Of a stretch of DNA of 64,000 nt, positions 31,501 through 43,500 are shown piece after piece; the first letter of the stretch is position 1, and each line of letters starts with the position of its first letter. Location of the stretch: contig JAHQIW010000079.1 in NCBI GenBank assembly GCA_019055375.1, positions 121,261 through 185,260 of the forward strand, in the 5' to 3' direction. A program made the translations under genes and the position numbers. The DNA comes from Parelaphostrongylus tenuis (lineage: Eukaryota; Nematoda; Chromadorea; Rhabditida; Metastrongylidae). The notes under the pieces are model-generated. The model was not told the DNA's origin. It was given only the letters and a program-made list of their open reading frames with translations, and did not search any database.

Positions 31501-33569
31501 GATCCCCTGAGGAGGGAGATAATGGTCAAAAAGAAAGATCCGTGATCAATAAGGGAAATCCATGAACAATGTAGTTAACATAATCTTACAGAAAAAATTT
31601 CAAAAGGATACAAACTCTTTCTCACTTCCTTGTATGAACTCCGACTTAATTGTTATGGTCCGCAAATGACACGCAAAATCACATTAGCTGGTTGAAGTTT
31701 GCTACTGCAAACACATGTTGCAAAAAGTTTCATGAAGGACACTAAATTTGAAGATGAGATGGTTGGTCAGAGACACCTAACTTCTATCAAACGACTATTT
31801 GAAGACGTTAATTGATGAAAATAAACACGTAATGTTGGGTTCGCGTGAGAAGTTTGCATGGATAAAATAGCAGTCTCTCTCAAGACTCAAGAAAAGTAAC
31901 TGAACAGATAAATCCGTATAAACAGGATAGATAGCCAACATTATTTTTGTGATGTCGATTTTACGTCGTTTTGCACTAAAAAAAGCGATTCTTTGAAGAA
32001 CGGCTGGTAGAATCTCACAAAAATAGATTTTGGAAAAGTGGAGGATTGGACCACAATAACTGTTGAGTTATTCGCAGTTACCAAGAAAGTGATACTGTGA
32101 AAAGCTCATCAGAGCGAAATTCACGTCAAAGGATCGCCGTAACGATTGTTCTGTGCTCGCCTTCATTTGGGAGCCCGAGTATAGCACCTTTTTCCTGTAA
32201 TTCACTACTTGACGCAAAACATCTTCCTTTGCAGTCTATACTCAACCATAGGTGCCTAATTCAACAGTGAACTTGCTCTTCAAAATCAAACCAATCGTAG
32301 AAGAAAGTCCTCATTGCGTTTGAATGACCAAAATAGTCAGAAGGAGATGCCTTTATCCAACCAACCACATATGAGGTCGATATTCCCTTTGTTTGATCAG
32401 GTTAAACTGTAGCCATGGCAATGCATAAGACCTGAAAAAATGCACTTAGCTCAAAAGCGGTTTGTCACCTTGCAATTCTAGCTTATGAATGGGACTACTA
32501 TGATCAATTTCCTGTCGATACCATTCTACTGGTTTCAGAATAAAAAGTTGTAAGTTTTGAGTATTGCAGACAAATTCGGATGGACTTGCACTATCATCAT
32601 GCGTCTTGGCTCTACTTTTAAATGACTACCGTAATCGGCTGGAAATACGCAGTCGTTCAGCGCTTATGTTCAGAAACAGCACAAGTGCTCTATTTGAGTG
32701 AGTGTTCTCCAGCCAAATCGTGTGAAAATCACAAGAAGTTGTACTTATATCTTACAGAATGTACTCTGCCTTTCTTGAATTCGATCCGTTCGTGGCGAAA
32801 TGCCTGGTAAAGCCAATGTTTCAGTCATTGGATATTTTATTAGACGAGCAATCTCTTTCTGAAGATTTAGAGGTAAGCCTCGAATAAGCCAAAAAAGTTG
32901 CTGTCCTTTTCTGGCTATGTTTTCAACTTTTCAGACAGCAGGACTACTTCTTACAAATCACGGCGCAACACTAAATAATTTGAATTCATACCTAGCTGAT
33001 CGTCTTATTGTTAAAATTCGCTCGAAAATTTGTTCTGATGATCCGCAGATGAACGGCGATATCAGGCGGATTTTTCTCCACGTAAGTGCGCATTTGCTTC
33101 CCCATGTTTTGTCCTTTCTACAAAACTCTCACAGGTTTTCAAGAGTAAAGACTTCTACGTGAGACTCGAGGTGAGTACAACTGAGTGTTTTGAGGCAGTC
33201 GTTCTATTTTCAGTTTCCAGAGAGTGAGAGTGCAGAAAAAATTTTTTTTCTTTCAAAGGACAAAACTTATAAGTGTTCAGTTGTGTATAGACACTGTAGC
33301 ACCCATAGGTACGGAATGTAGTAACCATGATGCAATAAGGTTGTTGGATGTGATGGTTGAAATGTTTTCATGAAGCTATATTTAAGCCTAAAAACTTAAA
33401 GTAACTTCAGGTGCTAGATCTATGGGTTTGGGGTTGGAACGAGTTGGCGATACCGGAATGCCTCACTTTCGGCTACTTCGATAAGATGCCGTTAATGGGA
33501 GATCCAACACCAGAGCGCAAATGTGGCACCCGAGACAAGGAATTTGGAAGTAAGGAAAGCGTAGTGTGA
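28562..33569 (+). CDS. MIF4G-domain protein, MIF4GD/SLIP1-like
   Basis: Eight exons: 28562-28658, 29259-29324 (3' end uncertain), 29946-30073, 32570-32697, 32758-32872, 32935-33081, 33135-33170 and 33411-33569; about 291 residues, all phases consistent. Helical MIF4G features appear in family order: AYSILIHNHSPEALADLL, LALLLNDYRNRLEIRSRS, a block around FEMYSAFLEFDPFVAKCLV, LETAGLLLTNHGATL, DRLIVKIRSKICSDD and FYVRLEVLDLWVWGWNE. This matches MIF4GD (SLIP1), a compact MIF4G protein that bridges the histone stem-loop binding protein to translation factors; PAIP1 and CTIF have related domains and cannot be fully excluded. Exon 2 stays open to 29419, and its donor could be at 29324 or 29389. The tail after the domain (about 40 residues, charged) has no counterpart known to me. 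AATAAA is at 33775-33780. Confidence 0.7.
30074..32569. other. Large intron of the MIF4G gene with unassigned frames
   Basis: 2.5 kb. Minus-strand frames at 30683-30961, 31070-31264 and 31291-31491 lie in consecutive order and could be pieces of one decayed element, but no domain is recognisable. Confidence 0.3.
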
Positions 33570-33774
33570 GCTTAATTTCACTCATTCGCAACCACAGAAT
33601 CTCAGTACATTGTCCAAATCGGTGTTTTTTCTATCGAGCTTAAAATAATGAGATTAGGATACTTTTCCGAATGCTGTTACTATATCTCATTACACTTGTA
33701 TTTATAATCTAGTGCCTTATGCTTGGTTTGTCACTCTTTTTTCCCATGTTGTTAATTCTTTGATAGAATTCACC

Positions 33775-33780
33775 AATAAA
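33775..33780 (+). terminator. Polyadenylation signal of the MIF4G gene
   Basis: AATAAA about 205 bases after the stop codon. Confidence 0.55.
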
Positions 33781-33789
33781 TCTGACTAG

Positions 33790-35540
33790 ACTTGTTTCAT
33801 GAACAATTACGCTCTATGATTTATATTTTAACCCAAGGCAAGAAAAATAAATAAACGTCTTCAAATACAAATATAGAAGTGAAGAGAGCGGGAGAAGTAT
33901 GGATGTCCTGAAACCCAATCCAAATCGCCATACTAAAAAATAACAGAAATACGGCATAGTTTATTGACCCAAGACGTACTACGCGTACTTTATAGCGGGT
34001 GTGGATGCAAAAATGTGACCTTTTACGACCATTTTTCCACCTCTTAAGCCCTTTTGAAGCACTTTTGCTATTTTGTGAGCCGAAGAATGAAGCGATGATC
34101 TCGATAGCAGTTTACACTATCGAAGCGATTATTCATACTGACTTTTTCGCTATTTAAAACTTGCCCAAGGTTGGTACTTTCAGAGTTTTTCAGAATGATC
34201 AGACTGTTGATTCATTTTCTATCAGATTTTCGATGCATGCAAAATATTGAACGAGTAATTAGATATGGTATGATATATACGTCTAGGTTCTGACGAAGGC
34301 ATTGCCGCCGAAACGTTAGCCATTGAGTTTTGAGGAAAAGAAAGAAAGTACCAACCTTGTGCAAGTTTCAAATAACGAAGAGGACAGTTCGTGTGAGATT
34401 TTGCATTTCTTCAATCATGCCGATGTTTAGAGATAATCGGACTTTTGAGTTATTCATACTGAAGCAATATAACACTGGAAAACTATCATACTATACTATC
34501 ATGGCACCATTTTGATTGCTAAATTCTGATTTTTGTTCATTCGAGGAACGAAAGCATCGGTGCAAAAATCTAGAACATCGGTCAGTAACAAGTGCCTGGC
34601 AACTGGTTCAAGATCACCTTAGGTCCGGCGACCTTTCATCCCTACGAGTCTGTAAAATGGTACCGCACTTTCTTCAAAAAAAAAAATCTAGATGAAGAAA
34701 AAATGATTACTATGGAGGACCTGGTTTTTCCGCTATAAACGGGATGGGTGATCAGTGAGAGATATAAGTGGAGTAGAAAAAATTTTCCCCTTATCATTTT
34801 TTATACGTAGATGAGGATATGCAAAATATGAAAGGATTCTGTTTCAAGGCACATAGCATTGAGTAATACGACTTTATGTCAACGATTTTTCGAACAATTA
34901 AACATTCGGTTTTTAACCCGAGAACAGCTCCTCTGATTGTGTACAGCCACTCACACCTACCTAGAGTATTTTCAGTTGAGAAACAAAATTGCTTTTCAAA
35001 GAAGAGCTCATCAGTGCGCACAAAGCTGGAATTACTTCCAGCTTTTATAGAACACCACAGCTTACCAATTTGTTAAGATGTCAATGATAGGAAGATAACT
35101 GTCCCTGGATGATCCGACCTGTAGTCTATAGACACTCTGCCAAATCATCCATCGATATAATGTAATGTGAAAATACTTTATATTCATAAATAGAGACAGA
35201 CTCGAACAAAACGGACTGGACATCATGACAAAACAATCTTGATGATAACCATCAAAAACTCTTTGGTTAAATCGTAAGAAATCTCACTGAAAATGCAAAC
35301 AACCATGGTTATACAAGAAAAAATGAAACACCCATATGCAAATTAGTCGAAATAACTCAAAACAGATGTTCGGTTTCCTCTAACGAGCAGTGTAGGCGGC
35401 AAGTTCCTGCTGATCATCTCTATCCATGACAGGTACAAGACAGCTGACATTGTTGACCGCCGAGGAATAGGCATGGTTCTGAGAATAATTAAGCTCATTT
35501 ACGCAGTATCTTATCACCAGAAATTACATTACTCCAAATT
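33790..35540. other. AT-rich stretch with no gene recognised
   Basis: Apart from the hammerhead-like motif at 34290-34314, no coding or repeat module was recognised. Confidence 0.4.
34290..34314 (+). ncRNA. Hammerhead-like core motif
   Basis: CTGACGA (34290-34296) is followed by a GGC/GCC stem and GAAAC (34310-34314), then GTTAGCC. The same CCGAAACGTTAGCC string occurs in the loop of hairpin element B near 4950, so this copy probably belongs to a related repeat. Confidence 0.3.
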
Positions 35541-35541
35541 C

Positions 35542-35568
35542 TATATATATACATATATATAAATATAA

Positions 35569-35618
<50 letters not shown>

Positions 35619-35626
35619 AAGTTGTC
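35542..35626. repeat. (TA)n microsatellite
   Basis: About 85 bases of nearly pure TA. Confidence 0.95.
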
Positions 35627-35749
35627 CTACAGCTTCTTTTGCAATCCAACACTTTTTGTTGAGTCAGCTGTTTTTTTCTTTTCTTTTCTTTCTCTTAAAT
35701 CTTTCTAAGATTAATCAATTAATCAGTAATGTAATCTAATATGAACGAT

Positions 35750-36190
35750 ATGCAGCCATTTGCTGATCAAAGAGCAGAGAGAAACCTTCCTCCCAGAAGG
35801 AATGAGTCTGACCATCAAAGAAATTAGTGTGGTCACTAGTTGGTTTTAGTCTCCGAATGTCTTCTCGCTGCTTCAGGGCGCTGAAGAGGTGACAGTACGA
35901 TGAAACAATATCAGGTCTATACGGTGGATGTGATACCAGAATCCAGCCTAATCTCTCAAAGTGTAGCGTCGACTTCGCAATGTGCAGGATCCGGCGTCAT
36001 CATAGAGAAGTGCGACACTAATTTGTTTCCCACACTTCTCTCACACTGCTCCGGCTAACTTCCGGAGTTGTTCGCCGTAGACGTCGACATTTATTGTCTG
36101 CTTATCGTCAAGCAGTTTCCAAACAGCACCCTTTGCTAGTCCAAAAAAAGGCCGTGATTGGTCAATGCACAAGGTGTTCATCGAGACATC
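35750..36190 (-). pseudogene. Mariner transposase fragment, C-terminal half (broken)
   Basis: Minus-strand translation in mixed frames gives LLDDKQTINVDVYGEQLRKL, then a block like the second catalytic region (SVALLYDDAG), and a YHIHRID/HRTVTSS region corresponding to the PPYSPDLAPSD block, then SFWEEGFSLL near the end. The order and spacing are those of a mariner (DD34D) transposase. The second catalytic neighbourhood is altered (DDAG for DNA) and several stops and shifts are present, so it is dead. Confidence 0.7.
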
Positions 36191-36323
36191 ACTTTGTGGC
36201 AACTCATTTCATTTAAATGGCGAGTATGGTGCTACGGCTGTATCCAACCGTTACTAGAACAATCCCCAACATACCACAAATCTTTGGCAATAACCCGATT
36301 TGAAATAGAAATTGGAATGAAAC

Positions 36324-36324
<1 letters not shown>

Positions 36325-36360
<36 letters not shown>

Positions 36361-36450
36361 TATATGTGCACATATATTACATGTATATATATACATACAT
36401 AGACACATATGTACATATATACACATATGTATATATTTTTACATATAGTT
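36325..36450. repeat. (TA)n and TATACACATA-type microsatellite
   Basis: A pure TA run at 36328-36356 is followed by imperfect ATGTATATATACATACA-type units. Open frames rich in Y and I here are artefacts of the repeat. Confidence 0.95.
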
Positions 36451-36454
36451 TTGA

Positions 36455-37540
36455 AAACTGAACAGTTCAGCAACTGGTAATCGCAAAACGACGTGAAGGA
36501 AGATTTCAGATGAATAGAACCAACTCCTCCATCAATAGATATACCAGAAGCGTATGTTATAAGTTGGAAAAAAAAAGGAGTTCAAAGATATTTGGAAATA
36601 AATCAGTGAGATTTTGTCATTCAAAGGAGACGTGAAATCCTCTTCGATTAGAAATTTTGTAGTGTTTTGATTTGAATAATTTATACAGAAGATGGGCGAA
36701 ACAGCGAACTTCATTGGCAAACGAGCAATCTGAATCTCATAATTCTTTCGATCATTAAATCAGTACGATACTGAGTGGTGACGTTTCATAATAGTTGAGC
36801 CTTCAATTACAAATACCTAGCTCCTTATTTTGAAAAATTTTGATGAGAAAAAGAGCCAATCATTGATTACACCGTAATTCTACCCTCCAGTCGCAAGATG
36901 CGATGAAAGATTGGGGGTGGGGTAGAGCAACGAAAGACTAATGATTCCGGAAAAAAACAATTACACTGAATTGATCCTTTGATTAAAATGCTTCAAGCAT
37001 TCCATAATAGGTTAGACATTAGTTGAAAAGATCAAACGAGAAGAGCATTTCTTCTGCGGCTATGTTGCTTTTCCAACATCAACTTTCTTTACTGTATTCT
37101 AAATCGGCATTCCTTTAACCTTGACTTAACTAATCAATCATATTCTCTTTGTTAATTGAGCCAGTAGCACGAAGCTGTTACCAAATTTTATTCTGCTGGC
37201 GTTTTGATGTGTTTCGTCTTCTTCAGAGACGATTATTAGAGTGGAACGATCACCGTCATTCGTCCTTTTGTCGATCTTCGCCTTCGTTTCCTTTGAGTTA
37301 AACTTTCTCCTCTGAAACATCGCTTGCACGAAAACTTCAGCGCGCAGCTCCTCTACGTTCGACCTTTCGAAAGCATTTTGAGCTCCTATGCACTTTCAAG
37401 CTCTTTTCGTACTTTGTGAATCAGGGATTGAATGAATGATTTTGGGAGGCTATCGCCGCTTTCTTACTTATCATCGATTCACAAAACAAAGACTGATTTC
37501 AACGCTATGACTGTGCCACGTTGTGATTGTTTTGTCGTTA
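36455..37540. other. 3' flank of the SLC12 gene, no other gene seen
   Basis: A minus-strand AATAAA lies near 37187-37192 and could be the SLC12 polyadenylation signal. Open frames at 37138-37329 contain a SINE2-like 3' scrap (GTTTCGTCTTCTTCAGAGAC in reverse) and are not coding. Confidence 0.35.
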
Positions 37541-37546
37541 GATGGT

Positions 37547-40500
37547 TTAACCACGGGTTACCACGCGTGCTAATAAATCTAACATCGTAAGAATATAGAC
37601 GAACATTACGACGAGGTCAGCTTTGTGGCTATGTTCCTGTAGCAATTCACTCGTACGAAGATGCCGAGCTGTTTTTTGCTCAAAATTTCGAAGCTCTTCC
37701 TAAAACAGAAAACCATAGAGATCGAATTTCTAAAAAAAATTGCTGTAGAAGCATAAAGCTTACATCTTCAACAATTCCTTGTCGTCCGTCTGTGTCACTT
37801 TTAAAAGCAGAAACAAGTTGCTCAAAATCGTCCACTCTGAAAAAGTACGCGACATTATGAAGAAGGAAAAGTGGAAGAAGTTTAGAGCTCAAACGTTGCT
37901 TTGTTTGGGGATCTGTCGAAGGTGCTGATCACATTCGAGATCCGAAGACTTCACTCCGAATTTGCGTAAAAGCGTCGCCATGTCTTTCTGATCTTCCGGA
38001 ACGCGATGATTCGATCGACCTTCTGTGAAAACCCTCAATCGGGCTCCCTAAATTCTTATTCAATCTTTCTTCATAAGTCCCTACGATTCAGTTGAATGTC
38101 TCAATATTAAGAAATGATAGCTTCAGGTAGAAAAATAGGCTCACTTCAAGATAAGTTCCAGGCAGTTGAAGCAGATACGGAAGGAGAACTGTCAGGCCAC
38201 CATCGTCTCGAAGCCACCAAACATCGAAAAACCAAATATTATTGGAATACATTTATGTATTAGGTTAGCAAGAGATTTTGCGGACTTCTTCGTTTTTGTT
38301 GATTAATTTTCATGAATTTAAGTTTGTTTTGCTATCGTTTTGAACAGGTTCTTGCGATTATTTTGATATATAACGCTGGGTCCAAATACTGCTTTGACAC
38401 GCAACGATACCTGTGTAGCATCAACAATCGTTTTTGCTCTCGAGACAATTCCATCTTATACGAATGTGTAAGTGTTATACATGAAAATAAGAGCAAAAAA
38501 CTGCTCTAGATGTTAGTGGAAGTAAAACCCTAAATGGTCAAATATAATCAGCAAAAACGAGAAAGATCGCAATTTCTTGCCAACCCAATAAATTTGGCCA
38601 TACTTCAATGTCTTACCATGTTTAGTCTTCAATATATTGGAATAAGGGTAACGGATAAAGATCTCGGCGCTGATCAATCCCTAAGGGATGTACCATGCAT
38701 TCACCTTCAATTTCTAACTTCGTTTAAGGTGATTGAATGCATATTTGGCCTTTACAATGATTCGCAGTGACCTCCCGCTGAACCGAGTCAGTGCTGCTTA
38801 TCCTCCTAGACAAGTCTGAGATGCGCGAGAGCGCCTACGGCGCAGTGGTTAGAGGTGCTCTACGTCGCACATATGGTCGATGGATCAACCTCGCGCTCAT
38901 GGCTCATCGGGCCATCCATCCCTCTGGGGTCGATAGATGGTACCAGATTGGTCGCAGACTTGTATGCATATATTGGTAGTGTACGAAAAAATTTGAGCAA
39001 TAACTATACCGTCATCGTGATTTCAGAGAGTCTACTGTAAGCTTCTGCCCACAGTAAGAAGTGTTCAATAGCACATCAATAAAGGACACTATCTACGATT
39101 AGAAGTATCCTTTCCCTTAATTCATTGTATTTTTTACCATTGATGATATCGAAACTCGAATGAGTAAGCTCTTTCAACTGTTCAGACATTCCACGAAATG
39201 AGTAAAAATAGGAAAAAATGTCTTAGACAATAAAAAAGATTAGAAGGTTTGAAGACTGTTCTGATAATGATAAGTTGTGAAAAAAAGTTCTGACTGACTG
39301 CCTTAAAAGAATAATTTTACTCATTTATTTTGTGTGAAATTGAGCTCACAAAGAGAGTTCGCTTTCTTGCGCATCGAACGATTTGTCATTTGTCTACAAA
39401 CTTTCCCAAATGGAACTGTCCAAGAAAGGAATTCGTTCGCTGCTCCACTTCCACTATAACTTGGATGTCAACACTTTTGAGGGTCATCGATAAATCTGCA
39501 AGGCCTATAGTGACAAGATTTGCAATGTTCTTACATTCAGCGTTGACTTAGGATACTCCGTAAAGAAGGAGACCGATTGACCGATAAGCCAAGAGAGGGA
39601 CATCGCTACGAGAGTGAATCGCCAAGTAGTCGAGTTAATCGAATTGAAGAAGATCTATCGATGAGTTGTCGAATGTCGAGTGACGAGTTTGATTGTGATC
39701 CAATGACGATTTGCCACATTCTCCAGTAGGCCGGCTAACAATGTTTGAAGTCCAAATGGGCTCCACAAAAGTTTGACTTAAGCTTAATTGATGCACAGGA
39801 ATTTTTCTTACGATTTTTGAAATGCGTTAGAACTTTCTCCTCAACTTATTTGGATGCATCGTTTATTCGCATAGTTGTCCTTCATGCATTTTATCACTAC
39901 CGTGTTGCAGGTGAAGAGCTTATGAATGAAGTAGTACTTGGAAGATGTTAAGTAATGCCTCTTATCTCTGGTTTTCTCACAACGTGATCCTAGTGGTTCT
40001 CATGTGTAGAAGCTCATTGTTTCGTCAGGTAGGGTGGAAAATGACATTCGCTGAATATTGATGCTGCACCAATGGTGCTTAGGAATGATGTTAGAGGTTA
40101 CTGCAGAACACTTCGTCAACAAAGTAGTTACTAGATTAGTGAGCAAAAATTGCCGCGTTTCTATATAAATGTTCCTTGATATGCCTGATAGTTATATTTG
40201 AGCCATGCATATGGTCCGTTTATGGACACTTATACAGTACTATACCGTGTTTCAGCCTTGTACTGCCTCGTCAGTGGCTCAGTGCTTTTGGTCTCAGCCA
40301 ATCGCTGTCGGAGGAAGGCGAGGGGGGACGGGAACCCTCTTACATAGAGTAAAAAGTGATAGTACGTCTGCGTCTCCTCTATGTAAGAAGGTTGGGTTTC
40401 CTCCAACGCGGACTGGCTAAGACAAAAGGCACTGTGCTACTGACTCAGCGTGTAATGCCGAAACATCTGTATAGCACTGTATAAGTGCCCCATAATAGAC

Positions 40501-43500
40501 TACATGCATGGTTCAAAAATACTATGGAGCATATTGAAATACGAGCGTGGTCTGGAGGAACACTCAAAAGAAACATGTCCCTTGATATTTGGGGAAAGCA
40601 AGTAGACTTCAGCGTCTAAGAGATTGCAGTTTTAGCCGTTCTGGCACAAATCTTGTCTGATCTGTGCTACGTGAGTCCTAGTTCCAAATTTAGCAAATGA
40701 TAGGCGAAATCGTGGTGGGTAAATGTTCTTCTTAACTTCCAGATATTTGGATCCTACCGGTGCTTAGCTTCAATGGCGGACAAGATGACATGTGAAATCT
40801 ACTTCTTAGTTCTGCGTAATGCATTCAGCTTCATTGCGAATTTATAAGGCATCGAAGAGACTTTGTATGACTGTGAATCGTAAATTTTGTACACTATGAA
40901 TATTGAAAACCCAAGGCAATTTCACAATATCCCTGTTCTACTCGTCTTACTATTTGTAAGACTATTAGTGAATGAAACCAACCTATAGTTCCTTTTTGAA
41001 TTCGCGTTCTGAAACGTTCCAATTGTCCAACCAAATCATCGTTATGACGACGAATCACACTAAAACTGACAATATGTAAATTCTGAACATGGATTGTTTG
41101 AGAAAGAGATGAACACACTAACGCACCTATGGCTGTAATCCAGTTCAAACCTGTTCCTCGTTTTAGTCAATTCCTCAGTAAGCTCAATATCCTTAAAAAG
41201 ATTGCAATAGGAGCAGTTGTTAGATGTGGCCGTGATAAGGGCCCTCAGTAAAGAAAATTCATTTACTCACCACTACATTATTATTTTTGACATTAATTGA
41301 AGCAGATTGAATCGTATCTCCTACTGAAATTCCAGAGGGCTTCACAAAATCTATAGAGGAAAAATCGCAAACTATCACCTTTGGAGACTCTCTGCGATGG
41401 ACTGCTGATGCGATCGTTGTTATTACAATAAGGACTGAAAAAATTAGGAAAATATCAAGTAAACCAATTTTTCGCTTACAGAGGTTAACTCACTATGGGT
41501 TAAAGTCGATGCCATTTTCATCAGCATTGGCAGCGATTGTGGAATTTTTTGCGCCGAAACGTTCAGTCAAGTCAAAGCCGATATTCGAATTACGGAATAT
41601 GGCCACTCCCACATCATTCTCGAATGCATTTCTCCAATAAATCAATATTAGGTTTAATTATTGTCGTTAGCGATCTCGAGATGAGGCTTAGAGTTTCATG
41701 CAAGTAGAGGATTCTCCGAATAAGTGGAAAAAATGGTCCATTCGAAGATGTTGTTTTTCACTGGAAAAAAATTTGAATTGAAAAAAAAAATTCGCGATCG
41801 TTGTTGTTTTATTGGGGTTCTATTTTCCATTTCGGAAAAAAATTTCAGGTTTCTTGTAAGATTTAGACACCTCATAATTTTCTCATCCTATACGTATGCT
41901 TTTCATGCAAAAGTATCTCTTGTATGTGAGAAAAGCTCTCTTTCACTACAGAACCAAAGTGTTGTTGGAATCCTGTCAATCGTAACAAATTGTACGAAGA
42001 ATATCATGACGTAAACGAATTAGTTTTGATATACTTGATTGAGAACAATATTCAAGGCTGTCATAAAAAGGATAAAGGATAAAGCTCTCGGCTTTGATCA
42101 ATCCCTGAGGGATGCGCCATGCATTCGACTTCAATTTTTGACTTCGTTTGAGGTGATTGAATGCATATCTGGCCTTTGCAATGACTCGCGGAGGCCTCCC
42201 GCTGAGCCGAGTCAGTGCTGCTTATCCTTCCAGACAAGTCTGAGACCTGTCTGGTACCATTTGCCGACCCGGGGATGGGTGGCTTGGTGAGCCATGAGCG
42301 CGAGATCGAACCATTGACCTCGTGTGCGACGCAGGGCACCTCTAACCACTGCGCCACATGCGCTCTTCTAGGCTGTCATACTGGCTGTAAATTAGAAAAC
42401 AATGATTAGTTAGTTAAAAATAATGTTGCACAGTGCATGCGATGCCAGTTCATCGATAATTTTCACTAAAACTGACTTCGGCACTTTTCTTATCGGGCAG
42501 GAAATTTTGAGATAATCTTTTTTTTGCTGAAAAAAGTTTCCCACAACATCACTAGTAACCATTTGAAAGCTCAAAACTCGGAGAACCAAAAAAGGTATTT
42601 GTTTTCCGTAAGGCTTCTTTTTACAACGCTGCAGACTAAGCCGGGAATTATGTTCCACACTGGTCGCGCATTATGGTGCTTATATCTTTCTGAAATGATA
42701 TGAAATGATGAATATGGGCTCTACCAAGGCTAACGCGACTGCTTACTCAAAAGTCACACCGTCTAAGATTCTTTTAAAAGTAATAAACTAAAGATAATGC
42801 ACTCTTTAATTGCACTTTCACATTATCGTTAAAAATAAGCAAAGATAGAATGCGTTTTTTTATCCATCGATGCGGCGTTCGTATTGAAAAGTGCGAATTA
42901 TGACACGAGGGCATTCTTATTAATAGGAAAGACCTCTGCAAAATGCATTCTAGCGATATACCATTTTTGCTATCAAATAACGACTAAAACTCTAATGAAA
43001 AATTTGTGTTTGAAGAGACAATCACGAAAAACGTCCGTGCCATTTATGGTATACGTGGCCCCAAAAGTGTTGAAAAATGATAAACCGACATTCACTTAAC
43101 CCAGTCATGAACAAATTTTTTTGAAATTTTATGGGAAAACATGCTGATTGTCAACGACGAAGTAAAATAAAAGCTGATTTCTATGTGCTGTTTGTTCTAA
43201 CACCGATTGCCAAGGGATTAACTGTCCGCATGAAAAGAAGCTACTATCAGTCAGCAATCTGCATAAAGCAACAATCGTTCTGCATAGAGGACTTCCAACG
43301 TTGATTGTGACGCACTATTTCAAACAGACTTTACTTAGACAAGAGGATGATTCCGAGATTAGGTGCCAAATCATTCGTGATGTTCAGAAACTCTCCTCTG
43401 ACAAAATGAAAGCGATAAAAACATACTAGTGCAACGATTTTTTTTTTATCCCTACACATGCAAAAAGCTCTTCTTCGAAAAATTTACCAAGAGCTGCACG

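Noticed and set aside
36158..36473. Frames rich in isoleucine, tyrosine and histidine
   Set aside because: They are translations of TA/ATAC microsatellite sequence.
37138..37329. Minus-strand frame just downstream of the SLC12 stop, first taken as its final exon
   Set aside because: The exon at 37699-37547 already completes the family C-terminus with an in-frame stop; the extra frame contains a SINE2-like scrap and has no family similarity.
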